From a virus, in the IMG/VR virus record IMGVR_UViG_3300031973_000778, positions 1 through 33,841 of that record: a stretch of DNA of 33,841 nucleotides, one strand, 5' to 3'. Of the stretch, positions 16,016-23,481 are shown one piece after another (position 1 is the first letter of the stretch; each line of letters opens with the position of its first letter). The notes under the pieces were generated by a model, which was not told where the DNA came from, did not search any database, and was given only the letters and a program-made list of their open reading frames with translations. The translations under genes and the position numbers were made by a program.

Positions 16016-17427
16016 TGGATTTAGAAGCATTTAATTTTGAACATCAGATGGATATGGAGTTATCTCGTAACTCTTTTCCATATTTTTTTCAAAATGTATT
16101 AGGCTATCATTTTCCTTCTTATATTCAAGAGTGGCATGAGTTAATGAATAACACTCAAAGAACTGTAATTATTTGTAGTCGTGACCACGGAAAATCTGTA
16201 TTTATGCACAGTTGGGTTGTATGGAAATTAATCTTTGAAGAACCACCATATCAAATGCTTTACATTTCTTCTAACCAAAAGCAGACTTTGGTTCACATGA
16301 GAGACATTGATAAGATGTTTACTCATCCTATGCTTAAGAAGTTTAAACCTGCTAGAGGTTGGGCTATTGGTAATATTACTTTGACTAATGGAAACCAAAT
16401 TCTAGAGAGGTCAGTAGGTTCTCAGATTCGTGGGTTACACCCTCAAGAGATTATTATTGATGACCCTCTAAAGGAGTTTAGTATGACGGGTATTCAAAAA
16501 GTTACAGATTGGTTTTATGGTGACATGATACCAACACTTCACCACACTGCTTCTCTTAGAGTAATCGGAACTCCCTTTAGTTACACAGATATTTATCAGC
16601 AACTAGCAGAAAATGAGGCTTATACAGTTAGAACATATCCTTGTTTGAATTCTTTAAACGAACCGCTATGGCCCGAAAGATGGAACTATGACGCACTAAT
16701 GGCAAGAAAGGCTGAAGTAGGTTCTCTCATGTTTACAAGAGAATACATGTGTGTTCCAATATCAACGGGCACTTCTTTATTCAATCCCGAATATTTGGAT
16801 AGTGCTAAGAATAAAGACTTAGTTTTGAAACCTATGAGAAGAGAAGGCTACAAATATTTTGTAGGAGTGGACCCTGCTATATCAACTGATGGAGACTACA
16901 ATGTAATTACTGTTTTAGAAGTTGATGAGAATGAAAACAAATCCATAGTTTACATTGACCGGGCAAAGAATGTTGAGTTTAGAGAAAACATCAACAAAGT
17001 AAAATTGATAGGTCAAATTTTCAGACCGGAGGCTATTCTTTTTGAGACTAATACTTTCGCTAAATCTTTTACACAGGAGTTGAGACAGGTGGCTGATTTG
17101 AACGTGCATGATTTCAATACAACTAGGAGAAAGAAGCAGGAAATTATTCTTAATTTACAGATGACTTTAGAAAATCAAAAAATGAATTTTCCTTATGGTA
17201 ATGAAGAAAGTCGAAGAGTTACTTCAACATTAGTTGAGGAATTGTCAATGTTTGCTATTACTGAACGTGGTAAGTTTGAAGGAATAGGCGCACATGACGA
17301 TATGGTTATGAGTTTAGCATTGGCTAACGCTGCTACATATCAATTGGTTGAAAACTTCATTCTGCTAGATGATATAGGTTTATTTGATAGTGGTCCTAAA
17401 ACGAATTCATTGGGTCTTAATTTCTAG
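16015..17427 (+). CDS. terL: Terminase large subunit
   Basis: 470 residues; ATG overlaps the previous stop, with CGGAGGAT upstream. This is the DNA-packaging motor: an ATPase that pumps DNA into the prohead and a nuclease that cuts it. The ATPase half has a deviant Walker A C54-SRDHGKS and Walker B IIIDD (146-150), with the coupling segment VIGTPFS near 183-189. The RNase H-like nuclease half shows D286 (GVDPAIST), E344 (ILFETN) and D428/D429 (GAHDDMVMSLA). Length and motif order are normal. It carries no tag. A LAGLIDADG gene follows directly, as is common beside conserved viral genes; no intein or intron interrupts the frame. Confidence 0.95.
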   Translation: MDLEAFNFEHQMDMELSRNSFPYFFQNVLGYHFPSYIQEWHELMNNTQRTVIICSRDHGKSVFMHSWVVWKLIFEEPPYQMLYISSNQKQTLVHMRDIDKMFTHPMLKKFKPARGWAIGNITLTNGNQILERSVGSQIRGLHPQEIIIDDPLKEFSMTGIQKVTDWFYGDMIPTLHHTASLRVIGTPFSYTDIYQQLAENEAYTVRTYPCLNSLNEPLWPERWNYDALMARKAEVGSLMFTREYMCVPISTGTSLFNPEYLDSAKNKDLVLKPMRREGYKYFVGVDPAISTDGDYNVITVLEVDENENKSIVYIDRAKNVEFRENINKVKLIGQIFRPEAILFETNTFAKSFTQELRQVADLNVHDFNTTRRKKQEIILNLQMTLENQKMNFPYGNEESRRVTSTLVEELSMFAITERGKFEGIGAHDDMVMSLALANAATYQLVENFILLDDIGLFDSGPKTNSLGLNF

Positions 17428-17435
17428 GTGGTATT

Positions 17436-18797
17436 ATGTCGAAGGCTGAAAGATTAAAAGAAATTTCTAGCAAATATGAAGAGTTGTCTAGAATTACTGA
17501 GGAAGAAGAATCTCTTAAGGATGAGATTGAAGATGCTCAAGATAGAGATTTAGTTACTACTTCTTTTGATACCTACGTTATGTCGGAAAATGAGCAGATA
17601 ACTAAACTATCAAATGATTTAGGAGTTAATGCTTCTCAAGCAAGAAAGTATATTGTTTCATTCCCCGATGAATATATCATACAAGAACAAACTATTCCTG
17701 ATTTAGTCACTAAGATGAGAAAGGCTAGAAGAGTTCTTAAGGGCGAAAATAGAGAAAGGATGACAAGAGTAATTGACACAATGATTGATGCTTACTCAGA
17801 CCATTTGCAGAAATGTATAGATTCTATTTCTTGGTTATCTCCTTACGAAGTGCCTCTAAAGAAAATGAGATTTAATGAAAAGGATTTACAGAAACTTTAC
17901 AAAATGAAAGATGTGGAATCTAGAAGAGAAGTTGTTGATGCTTTGTGTAAGTATTGGGAGGCTGAACTAGAGCAAACAGGAATGGTTTACTGTGATGATT
18001 ATTCTGAACTATACAAGACTATGAGACAAAGTAAAAAAGAATTTAGAAATGCTATTTCTAAGGTTTCTAATCAATCTTTAGTTAAGTCGAAAAAGGATAG
18101 ACAGAATGATTTTATTGTAAAGATGGTATGTGAAAACCCCGGTATTAGTGCGAAGGGAATACATGATAGAATGCCTGCTGATTTATTTAGAACAACCAAT
18201 GCTAACTCTATATCTAAATCAGCAAAGTCACTAGATATATTATCTGTTAAGGGTAATTACTACAAGGCTCCTACTATGTTAAAGAAAAATGTATGGGCTT
18301 ACACTGCTGCATTTATTGACTCTGATGGTTATATTACTCTTGACCGCAATATGAATCCTAGAGTTGGTTTGGTTGCTACCGGAGAAAGAGGCAGGGCATT
18401 CATGGAAGAAATGCATAAATCAATTGGTTTTGGCAGATTACATTTAGACCAAAAATCTCCACAAGATACTAGACCCGTAAATCGCTTAAATTTTTATTCA
18501 CAAAAAGATGTTATGGATTTACTAACTAAGTGTCTTCCTCATTTTAGATTAAAGAAAGGAAATGCCGAACTACTTATAGAGTTGATACGAATGAAAAAAT
18601 CATATAAGAAGGCTGATTGGTATAAGCAAAGGTGTGACGAAATTTTCAAATTAATGAAATGGGAGAATCATAAAGACCATGTTGGGTTTGATTTCGGTAA
18701 AGAAAATATAAATTTAGATGACATTCAAAAATACAAAGATAATTGTAAAATTTCAGTAATGGATGAGTTAGAAGGAATAGGAGGGATATTGGCTTGA
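17436..18797 (+). CDS. LAGLIDADG endonuclease-domain protein with N-terminal helical part
   Basis: 453 residues from ATG with AGGTGG upstream. Residues 1-215 are helical and charged with a possible HTH (LSNDLGVNASQARKYI). Residues about 222-280 look like a winged helix (FIVKMVCENPGISAKGIH). From about 290 there is a single LAGLIDADG motif, TAAFIDSDGYI, with the acidic residue kept, followed by the usual strand/helix pattern (GLVATGERGRAFMEEMHK, NRLNFYSQKDVMDLL). One motif implies a homodimer or a degenerate second half. It is probably a free-standing homing endonuclease adjacent to terL. The long N-terminus is unusual and might instead be a DNA-binding structural gene that captured the nuclease. 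Confidence 0.8.
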   Translation: MSKAERLKEISSKYEELSRITEEEESLKDEIEDAQDRDLVTTSFDTYVMSENEQITKLSNDLGVNASQARKYIVSFPDEYIIQEQTIPDLVTKMRKARRVLKGENRERMTRVIDTMIDAYSDHLQKCIDSISWLSPYEVPLKKMRFNEKDLQKLYKMKDVESRREVVDALCKYWEAELEQTGMVYCDDYSELYKTMRQSKKEFRNAISKVSNQSLVKSKKDRQNDFIVKMVCENPGISAKGIHDRMPADLFRTTNANSISKSAKSLDILSVKGNYYKAPTMLKKNVWAYTAAFIDSDGYITLDRNMNPRVGLVATGERGRAFMEEMHKSIGFGRLHLDQKSPQDTRPVNRLNFYSQKDVMDLLTKCLPHFRLKKGNAELLIELIRMKKSYKKADWYKQRCDEIFKLMKWENHKDHVGFDFGKENINLDDIQKYKDNCKISVMDELEGIGGILA

Positions 18798-18869
18798 AAT
18801 GGCAAGACATTCTTCAAAAGAAGAGTAAGGCTCGGAGAAAGAAAGGTTCTAAGCGTAAAAAAAAGAAAG
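18794..18869 (+). repeat. Duplicated 5' gene module, copy 1
   Basis: The first 76 bases of this gene closely match those of the gene at 20469 (copy 2 at 20469-20544). Both encode [KT]WQDILQKKSKARRK followed by a Lys/Arg-rich run. Downstream of the match the two genes are unrelated, so a tag-plus-basic-linker module has been copied onto different domains. Confidence 0.85.
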
Positions 18870-19000
18870 CAAAGAGAGATGCCTGCTATAATAAAGTCCG
18901 TAGCAGGTATAGTGTTTGGCCTTCTGCTTATGCTAGCGGTGCTTTAGTTAGATGTCGTAAAGTAGGTGCGGCTAATTGGGGCAATAAATCTAAGAAGTGA
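18794..19000 (+). CDS. Tagged, strongly basic protein with CY-x-KV...CRKVGA domain
   Basis: 68 residues from TTG (GGAGGGAT at 18780-18786; the previous stop overlaps). It has the tag MKWQDILQK, then a Lys/Arg-rich linker (KARRKKGSKRKKKKAKR), then a compact domain DACYNKVRSRYSVWPSAYAS followed by VRCRKVGAANWG. I know this C-terminal domain as a small conserved protein in many marine phages (from memory, no function assigned); two Cys and several aromatics are kept. The high positive charge suggests DNA binding. With the tag, a packaged DNA-condensing protein is a reasonable hypothesis. Confidence 0.85.
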   Translation: MKWQDILQKKSKARRKKGSKRKKKKAKRDACYNKVRSRYSVWPSAYASGALVRCRKVGAANWGNKSKK

Positions 19001-19005
19001 TTGAT

Positions 19006-19272
19006 ATGAGTTGGCAGGATATTCTTCATAAAAAAAGAAAGTTAACTTCAAAGCCTTCTTCTGAATCAAGTCTTAGAGATTGGTTTGGCCGTAAAGGTGC
19101 TAAAGGAAGTAAAGGTGGTTGGGTTGATTGTAATGCGCCCGATGGAAAAGGAGGCTACAAATCATGTGGTCGTTCTTCCGGTGAAAAAAGAAGAAGATAT
19201 CCTGCTTGTCGCCCCACCCCATCAGCCTGTAAAACTAAAGGTAAAGGTAAGAAATGGGGGAAGAGAAGATAA
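19006..19272 (+). CDS. Tagged basic Cys/Trp protein (DWFGRKG...WVDCN family)
   Basis: 88 residues from ATG 19006 (GTG at 18997 is in frame, but AAGTGATTGAT and the tag favour ATG). Tag MSWQDILHKKRK, then SLRDWFGRKGAKGSKGGWVD, CNAPDGKGGYKSCGRSSG, YPACRPTPSACKTKGKGKK. Four cysteines and many Gly/Lys residues suggest a small metal-stabilised or disulfide fold. The same core occurs, to my knowledge, as an uncharacterised small family in phages and large eukaryotic viruses. The N-terminal tag looks like an addition specific to this virus. It ends with TAATG overlap to the next gene. Confidence 0.85.
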   Translation: MSWQDILHKKRKLTSKPSSESSLRDWFGRKGAKGSKGGWVDCNAPDGKGGYKSCGRSSGEKRRRYPACRPTPSACKTKGKGKKWGKRR

Positions 19273-19703
19273 TGTGGCAAGATATTCTAAAGAAAGATAT
19301 GTCCTACTGCGTTTGTAGTGGGCCAAATAAAACTAAAGGATTTACTTGTAAAGCACATTGTCGAAGTAAAGAAATGAAAAAAGCCGACCCCAAAAAAGGA
19401 ACAGGTAAAAAGCCAAAAGGGTCTAGAAGAAGATTATACACAGATGAAAATCCAAAAGATACTGTTCCCGTTAGTTTTAAAACTGCTAAAGATGTGAGAG
19501 ATACATTCAGTAGTGCGGCATTCCGTTCCAAGTCACATAAAAGACAATCGCAAATAATCAATTTAGTTGAACAAAGAGCAAGAGTAGCGGCTAGGAGAGC
19601 AAAAGATACCAAAGCAAAAAAGAGATTAAACGCTGCACACAAAGTTGCTTTGGCAAGAAAAGAATCAAGTAAAAGAAAAACACAAAGGATGGCTAAAACA
19701 TGA
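19272..19703 (+). CDS. Tagged basic protein with N-terminal Cys cluster
   Basis: 143 residues from ATG 19272, the last base of the previous stop (TAATG); a longer frame upstream lacks a start that fits. It opens MWQDILKKDMSYCVC, one residue shorter than the usual tag. Four Cys and one His (YCVCSG, FTCKAHCRSKEM) suggest a small zinc site at residues 12-32. The rest is basic and helical (KKPKGSRRRLYT, ARVAARRAKDTKAKKRL), with net charge strongly positive. A cargo or DNA-associated role is inferred. Open frames on the other strand here are shadows. Confidence 0.8.
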   Translation: MWQDILKKDMSYCVCSGPNKTKGFTCKAHCRSKEMKKADPKKGTGKKPKGSRRRLYTDENPKDTVPVSFKTAKDVRDTFSSAAFRSKSHKRQSQIINLVEQRARVAARRAKDTKAKKRLNAAHKVALARKESSKRKTQRMAKT

Positions 19704-20071
19704 ATTGGAAAGATATACTAAAAACACACTGTAATGAAAAGGCTGACAAGGAAAAGCAGATATTTGAAAAAGATTTAGAGGATTTATCCGGTGATGGTGA
19801 AGTAACTCGTAAAGACTTTTTAATCGGTGCAGGTGTTCTTGATAAAGATGGAAAGAAAGTCAAGAAAGCGAATCCCGAAAAAATGATTCTTGATGAAATT
19901 AAACAAGAAGGCGGTGCATTAGGAATGAAAGACCTAAAGGACCTAAAGGGTATTTCTAATCTAAAAGAAACTCTTGACCGCCTAGTAAAAGAAGGAAAGA
20001 TATACATTCACGGAGATGGAGATATTATCTCTATTAAGAAACCAAGTAAAGGGAGAGGATTCACTGCATGA
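19700..20071 (+). CDS. Tagged protein with EF-hand-like loop and winged-helix-like end
   Basis: 123 residues from ATG, overlapping the previous stop (ATGA). Tag MNWKDILKTHC. Residues 28-39 match a calcium-binding EF-hand loop: D28-x-S30-x-D32-G-E-V-T36-x-x-D39. The last position is Asp instead of the usual Glu. The same loop followed by LIGAGVLDKDGKK resembles a motif seen in marine phage proteins (from memory). The C-terminal 60 residues (MILDEIKQEGGALGMKDL, LDRLVKEGKIYIHGDGD) have winged-helix layout. Function unknown; calcium binding is predicted from the loop only. Confidence 0.82.
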   Translation: MNWKDILKTHCNEKADKEKQIFEKDLEDLSGDGEVTRKDFLIGAGVLDKDGKKVKKANPEKMILDEIKQEGGALGMKDLKDLKGISNLKETLDRLVKEGKIYIHGDGDIISIKKPSKGRGFTA

Positions 20072-20472
20072 CTTGGCAAATTATACTGAAAGAGTTGTCC
20101 TGTCCAATGGCAACTAAAGATTTGAAATTAAATACTAAGAATAGAAATGCTGCTATTAAAGATGAGGATATTAAATACGGTCCTTTGAATATAGATGAAC
20201 CTGCTGATTATTGGGAGAAGGTAGCAGAACATTGGGACACATCAGTTAAAGCCGCTAAAAAATCTAAATGTTCAAACTGTATTGCTTTTGATATTAGTCC
20301 AAGAATGAAAGATTGTATGCCTATTGAAGATGTAAAAGGCGGATTAGGGTATTGTTGGATGCATGATTTCAAATGCCATGAAGATAGGACTTGCTATACA
20401 TGGGCCAAAGGCGGTCCGATTACTAAAGATGAGAAGTCCAAAAAGAATCAGATGAAGAGGGAAAAACAGTGA
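20068..20472 (+). CDS. Tagged cysteine-rich protein (marine phage family)
   Basis: 134 residues from ATG, overlapping the previous stop (ATGA). Tag MTWQIILKELSC. The domain runs from YGPLNIDEPADYWEKVAEHW to CHEDRTCYTWAKGGPI. Its cysteines sit in KCSNC, KDC, GYCWMH and KCHEDRTC, a pattern that suggests one or two zinc or iron-sulfur sites. I recognise the body as an uncharacterised family widespread in marine phages (from memory). The tag at the front is not part of that family as I know it. The basic tail ends KREKQ. Confidence 0.85.
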   Translation: MTWQIILKELSCPMATKDLKLNTKNRNAAIKDEDIKYGPLNIDEPADYWEKVAEHWDTSVKAAKKSKCSNCIAFDISPRMKDCMPIEDVKGGLGYCWMHDFKCHEDRTCYTWAKGGPITKDEKSKKNQMKREKQ

Positions 20473-20544
20473 CTTGGCAAGATATTCTTCAAAAGAAAAG
20501 TAAGGCTAGACGAAAGGCCGGTTCTAAAAGAAGAAAAAAGAAAT
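20469..20544 (+). repeat. Duplicated 5' gene module, copy 2
   Basis: Near-copy of 18794-18869 at the DNA level. It shares a ggcaaga[tc]attcttcaaa stretch and the following Lys/Arg codons. It marks the shared tag-linker module in front of an unrelated domain. Confidence 0.85.
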
Positions 20545-20786
20545 TAGGCAAACCTCGAAAAGGAAAAAGGTTTGTTAAAAGAACGGCTTCGGGCAAGAAA
20601 GTTTCATACGGTCAAGCAGGTAAAGCCAAAGATGGCGGAGATAGAATAAGGCCCGGAACTTCTAAGGGAGATGCTTATTGTGCGAGGTCAAATAAAATTA
20701 AAGGAAATTGGAGAAGTGACCCAAATAGCCCGAATAATCTGAGTCGTAAAAAATGGAAATGTCATGGAAATAAATCAAGGAGATGA
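20469..20786 (+). CDS. Tagged, strongly basic protein with YCARS...NLSRKKWKC domain
   Basis: 105 residues from GTG (stop of the previous gene overlaps). Tag MTWQDILQK, basic linker, then FVKRTASGKKVSYG, and a C-terminal domain DAYCARSNKIKGNWRSDPN ending NNLSRKKWKCHGNKSRR. I recognise the C-terminal domain as a small conserved one in marine phages and some giant viruses (from memory, function unknown). Its first 25 residues are nearly identical to the protein at 18794 while the rest differs. It is very basic, so DNA binding or condensation inside the head is plausible. Confidence 0.85.
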   Translation: MTWQDILQKKSKARRKAGSKRRKKKLGKPRKGKRFVKRTASGKKVSYGQAGKAKDGGDRIRPGTSKGDAYCARSNKIKGNWRSDPNSPNNLSRKKWKCHGNKSRR

Positions 20787-20790
20787 TTAT

Positions 20791-21162
20791 ATGGAAGAAT
20801 GGAAATTAATACTTAAATCTGATTTAGAAAAAGGTATTTTTGGTTTTTTTCCTAATCAAGAGGCAAAAGAATTTTATGATATTCAGATGAATAACGCTTA
20901 CTTTTCTGATGATGCTAGAAACAAATTCAAAAACAACGTAAAACAAATACCCAAACGACAAAGAACAGTTGAAGAAATGAAAAGAATCATGCAAACTATT
21001 GCGGGAGGAAGATTCGATAATCCTGCATCAAGAACAAATATCGTAGGTCGAACTAGAGATGATATGGCTAATACAGGGGCAGTTGGAAACCGATACGGTA
21101 ATGTTGCTTCTGACCCCGGAAAGCATTTAACTCGACCAAAGAATCAGAGGCGGGGACTATGA
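20791..21162 (+). CDS. Tagged protein with Gly/Arg-rich tail
   Basis: 123 residues. ATG 20791 is chosen because AAGGAG at 20777-20782 sits eight bases upstream and it gives the tag; ATG 20764 lacks these. It opens MEEWKLILKSDLEKG, with the Trp shifted one place but the W-x-x-I-L-K spacing near intact. The middle is helical and basic (QIPKRQRTVEEMKRIMQTIA), and the end is probably disordered (TGAVGNRYGNVASDPG). Function unknown. It is the last of the tagged block before the portal. Confidence 0.78.
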   Translation: MEEWKLILKSDLEKGIFGFFPNQEAKEFYDIQMNNAYFSDDARNKFKNNVKQIPKRQRTVEEMKRIMQTIAGGRFDNPASRTNIVGRTRDDMANTGAVGNRYGNVASDPGKHLTRPKNQRRGL

Positions 21163-21278
21163 CATATTGCGGCAAATGTTATTGTTCTAAAAACGATTAT
21201 CCTCATGGATACTGTGAATCATGTTGGGTGAAAGCAGGTAAACCAAAGGCTATGGAAGTTAGTAAGGTTGATAACTAA
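21159..21278 (+). CDS. 39-residue putative zinc-binding protein
   Basis: ATG at 21159 (overlapping the previous stop as ATGA) to TAA at 21276-21278; GGCGGGG lies upstream. The peptide MTYCGKCYCSKNDYPHGYC is followed by ESCWVKAG, with five Cys and one His, which fits a small zinc knuckle (C-x2-C, C-x2-C). It starts MTYC, like the tiny frame at 4966. No Trp tag. The 32 bases between it and the portal start hold only a strong GGAGGGG site. Confidence 0.7.
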   Translation: MTYCGKCYCSKNDYPHGYCESCWVKAGKPKAMEVSKVDN

Positions 21279-21310
21279 TCATCACCGACAGATAAATAGG
21301 AGGGGTTATA

Positions 21311-22966
21311 GTGGCAGAAAAGAGAAGATTCTCCATTACAAATCTGTTTAGAAGACAAACCCCTAAACCTGCTGATAGGAAGATATACAATATCGGTATT
21401 CAAGAAAGGCACAATCAAAACATAATGACTGCGCCTTTGATTTATCATTTAGTAAATCAATCAGTTATTGCTAGAACATGTATTACTCAACTAAAACAAG
21501 AAGTGTTTAGAAGAGGATATTATTGGGAAAAGGCATACGAAGCCTTGTGTAATGATTGCGGTAAAGAACACAAAAGGCCTGTTCAAGAATGTTCTCGTTG
21601 TGGAAGCACTAATCTTAAGATTCCCGATGTCAAGCAATTAGAATATGCTGAGAAGTTTATTGAAGGCTATGTAAACAAAGCAGAACAACTATTCATTGAT
21701 GTTCTAAGAGAATTAGAAGATGACCTAAACATAATGGATGATGCTTACATTGTTCTTGTAAAAGAATATTTCATAGATGGTAATGGTAAAATTAGAATGC
21801 ATCGAATCAAAGAAGTATATAGGGGCGACCCTGTTACTATGGCTATCTATACTGATGAGTTGGGTGAAAGGGGAACAAAAGGATTTACTTGCGTCAATCA
21901 CCGTAGTATGTTATCAACAGAACCGCATGAATTGTGTGAAACGTGCGGTTCTAATTTATTTCCTGTTCATTATGTAAACAGAGTGCATGGTGAAGACCAA
22001 TATTTCCTAAAGGGAGAAGTTCTTCATTTTAGTAAGTATAGTCCTTCTAGACTATACGGAATGTCTCCTGTAATTACCCTTTACAATAACATCATGACTC
22101 TTATTGCTATGGAAAATTACGTCAATTCGTCTTATACTAAAAGCAGAATGCCAAAAGGTCTTCTAGCGGTGCAAACTAGAAACATGGATTCTATGCGTTC
22201 TTTTTGGCGTTCAGTAAAGGAAAAAATGGAACAAGACCCTCACTTTATTCCTGTTATGGGAATTGAAGCCGAAGGAGGAAAGGGTGCAGTTGAATGGATT
22301 AAATTCATGGATAGTCTAAAGGAAATGGATTATGTTTCTGTTAAGGATGATTTGAGAGATAGAATCTCAGCGTTCTATGGTGTAAGTAAAGTTTTCATGG
22401 CTGATAATACTACAAGCGGTGGATTAAATAATGAAGGTATGCAAATCTTAGTTACTAATAGAGCCGTTCAAATGGCACAGAATGTTTACAATGAATATGT
22501 ATTCCCATTCCTAGTAAAGCAATTCGGTATTAGTGATTGGAAACTAAAACTACCACCATCCGAAGAAGAAGATGAAATTGCAGTATTGAGAAAGAGAGAG
22601 ATAGAAGTTAATATTGCTGCTTCAACTAAGAATCTAGGATTTGAGGTTGATATGGATGAAGATGGTAACTTTACCTTTACTAAACCCGAACCTCAAGAAA
22701 ATGAGGGAGAAGGTGAAAATCAAGAAGAAATAGAATTAGACCCTTATGCAGGCACTAATATAGACCAAAGTCAATTAGGTCAAATGATGGAAGAGGGAAC
22801 TAAACCTTCACCGGAAGAAGCAGGAATGCCTGCTAAACCGGCAAAGGTTAAAGCCAATAGAAATAAGCCAAGTATGGCAACGGGGCCGGATAAGAGATTA
22901 GCCGGACTACCTAGAGAAGCAGGTAATCAAAACGTGGATAGAAGAACTGAAAGGAGAGTGAATTGA
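21311..22966 (+). CDS. Portal protein with two zinc-finger insertions
   Basis: 551 residues from GTG with GGAGGGG upstream. Portals form the dodecameric ring at the head vertex through which DNA enters. Support: position after terL and before protease/capsid, length, the portal-like region ISAFYGVSKVFMADNTTSGG with the following GMQILVTNRAVQMAQ helix, and an acidic, probably disordered end. Odd feature: two Cys clusters, C80-x2-C83-x10-C94-x2-C97 and C194-x2-H197-x11-C209-x2-C212, look like zinc ribbons inserted in the front half. Such fingers are not standard for portals; they may stabilise the clip or wing. It carries no tag. Confidence 0.9.
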   Translation: MAEKRRFSITNLFRRQTPKPADRKIYNIGIQERHNQNIMTAPLIYHLVNQSVIARTCITQLKQEVFRRGYYWEKAYEALCNDCGKEHKRPVQECSRCGSTNLKIPDVKQLEYAEKFIEGYVNKAEQLFIDVLRELEDDLNIMDDAYIVLVKEYFIDGNGKIRMHRIKEVYRGDPVTMAIYTDELGERGTKGFTCVNHRSMLSTEPHELCETCGSNLFPVHYVNRVHGEDQYFLKGEVLHFSKYSPSRLYGMSPVITLYNNIMTLIAMENYVNSSYTKSRMPKGLLAVQTRNMDSMRSFWRSVKEKMEQDPHFIPVMGIEAEGGKGAVEWIKFMDSLKEMDYVSVKDDLRDRISAFYGVSKVFMADNTTSGGLNNEGMQILVTNRAVQMAQNVYNEYVFPFLVKQFGISDWKLKLPPSEEEDEIAVLRKREIEVNIAASTKNLGFEVDMDEDGNFTFTKPEPQENEGEGENQEEIELDPYAGTNIDQSQLGQMMEEGTKPSPEEAGMPAKPAKVKANRNKPSMATGPDKRLAGLPREAGNQNVDRRTERRVN

Positions 22967-22967
22967 T

Positions 22968-23228
22968 ATGACTTGGGATTATTATGACATTGGGAAAGAA
23001 GAAGATTATCCTGAAAATATTGCAGCAGACCAAATGATTAATGCTATTATGGATATTGATGATGCGGAACTTGTTTTACAGATTATAATAAAACATATTC
23101 ATTCTAAAATACATACAGGACATTTTGCAGTTCAATTTACTAATGGGATATTTGAAAAAGAAAAATACAAATATGAACTTCCATCTGAAATATTTACTTC
23201 TATTAGGAATTATTTGAAAGAAGAGTAA
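22968..23228 (+). CDS. Small protein with variant tag MTWDYY
   Basis: 86 residues from ATG with AAAGGAGAG upstream. It opens MTWDYYDIGKEEDYP. The protein at 25431 opens MTWDYYNDGKE, so the two share a distinct N-terminal block related to the MTW start of the main tag but without I-L-K. The rest is helical and mixed (AELVLQIIIKHIHSKIH, then HFAVQFTNGIFEKEKYKY) and differs between the two. I recognise no family. Its place directly after the portal suggests a head-assembly role (inference). Confidence 0.82.
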   Translation: MTWDYYDIGKEEDYPENIAADQMINAIMDIDDAELVLQIIIKHIHSKIHTGHFAVQFTNGIFEKEKYKYELPSEIFTSIRNYLKEE

Positions 23229-23244
23229 AGGAGAGTCGGTTAAT

Positions 23245-23472
23245 ATGGCAGAAGATATGAGACAAAAAGAAATAAGACTAAAGAAAGAATTGGCACAAGT
23301 AAAAGCAATTAACGCTAATGCCGATACTAAACTAAGTAAGAATAGAGATTTCAGTATTGGCGGGGTTCCTCCTGATACTACACATAAGGCTAAACTACAT
23401 TCGGCTGATGTTCCTGATGTAGTTACACTTCCTCCTAAGAGAAAAGGAAGAAAAGAAAATATTCCATTCTGA
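23245..23472 (+). CDS. Small basic protein, unknown
   Basis: 75 residues from ATG, with AAAGGAGAG upstream. A charged N-terminal helix (MRQKEIRLKKELAQVKA) leads to a proline- and lysine-rich, probably disordered end (TLPPKRKGRKENIPF). No tag and no recognisable domain. The stop overlaps GAGGTGATT, which serves the next gene, so translation is likely coupled. Lies between portal and a long coiled-coil protein. Confidence 0.78.
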   Translation: MAEDMRQKEIRLKKELAQVKAINANADTKLSKNRDFSIGGVPPDTTHKAKLHSADVPDVVTLPPKRKGRKENIPF

Positions 23473-23481
23473 GGTGATTAG

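Noticed and set aside
16015-17427. Intein or intron in the terminase gene because of the LAGLIDADG gene next door
   Set aside because: The terminase frame is continuous with normal length and motif order; the endonuclease is a separate downstream gene with its own start.
19085-19318. Plus-strand open frame overlapping the protein at 19006
   Set aside because: It lies in a second frame of a well-supported Cys/Trp protein, starts inside it without a ribosome-binding site and has no domain.
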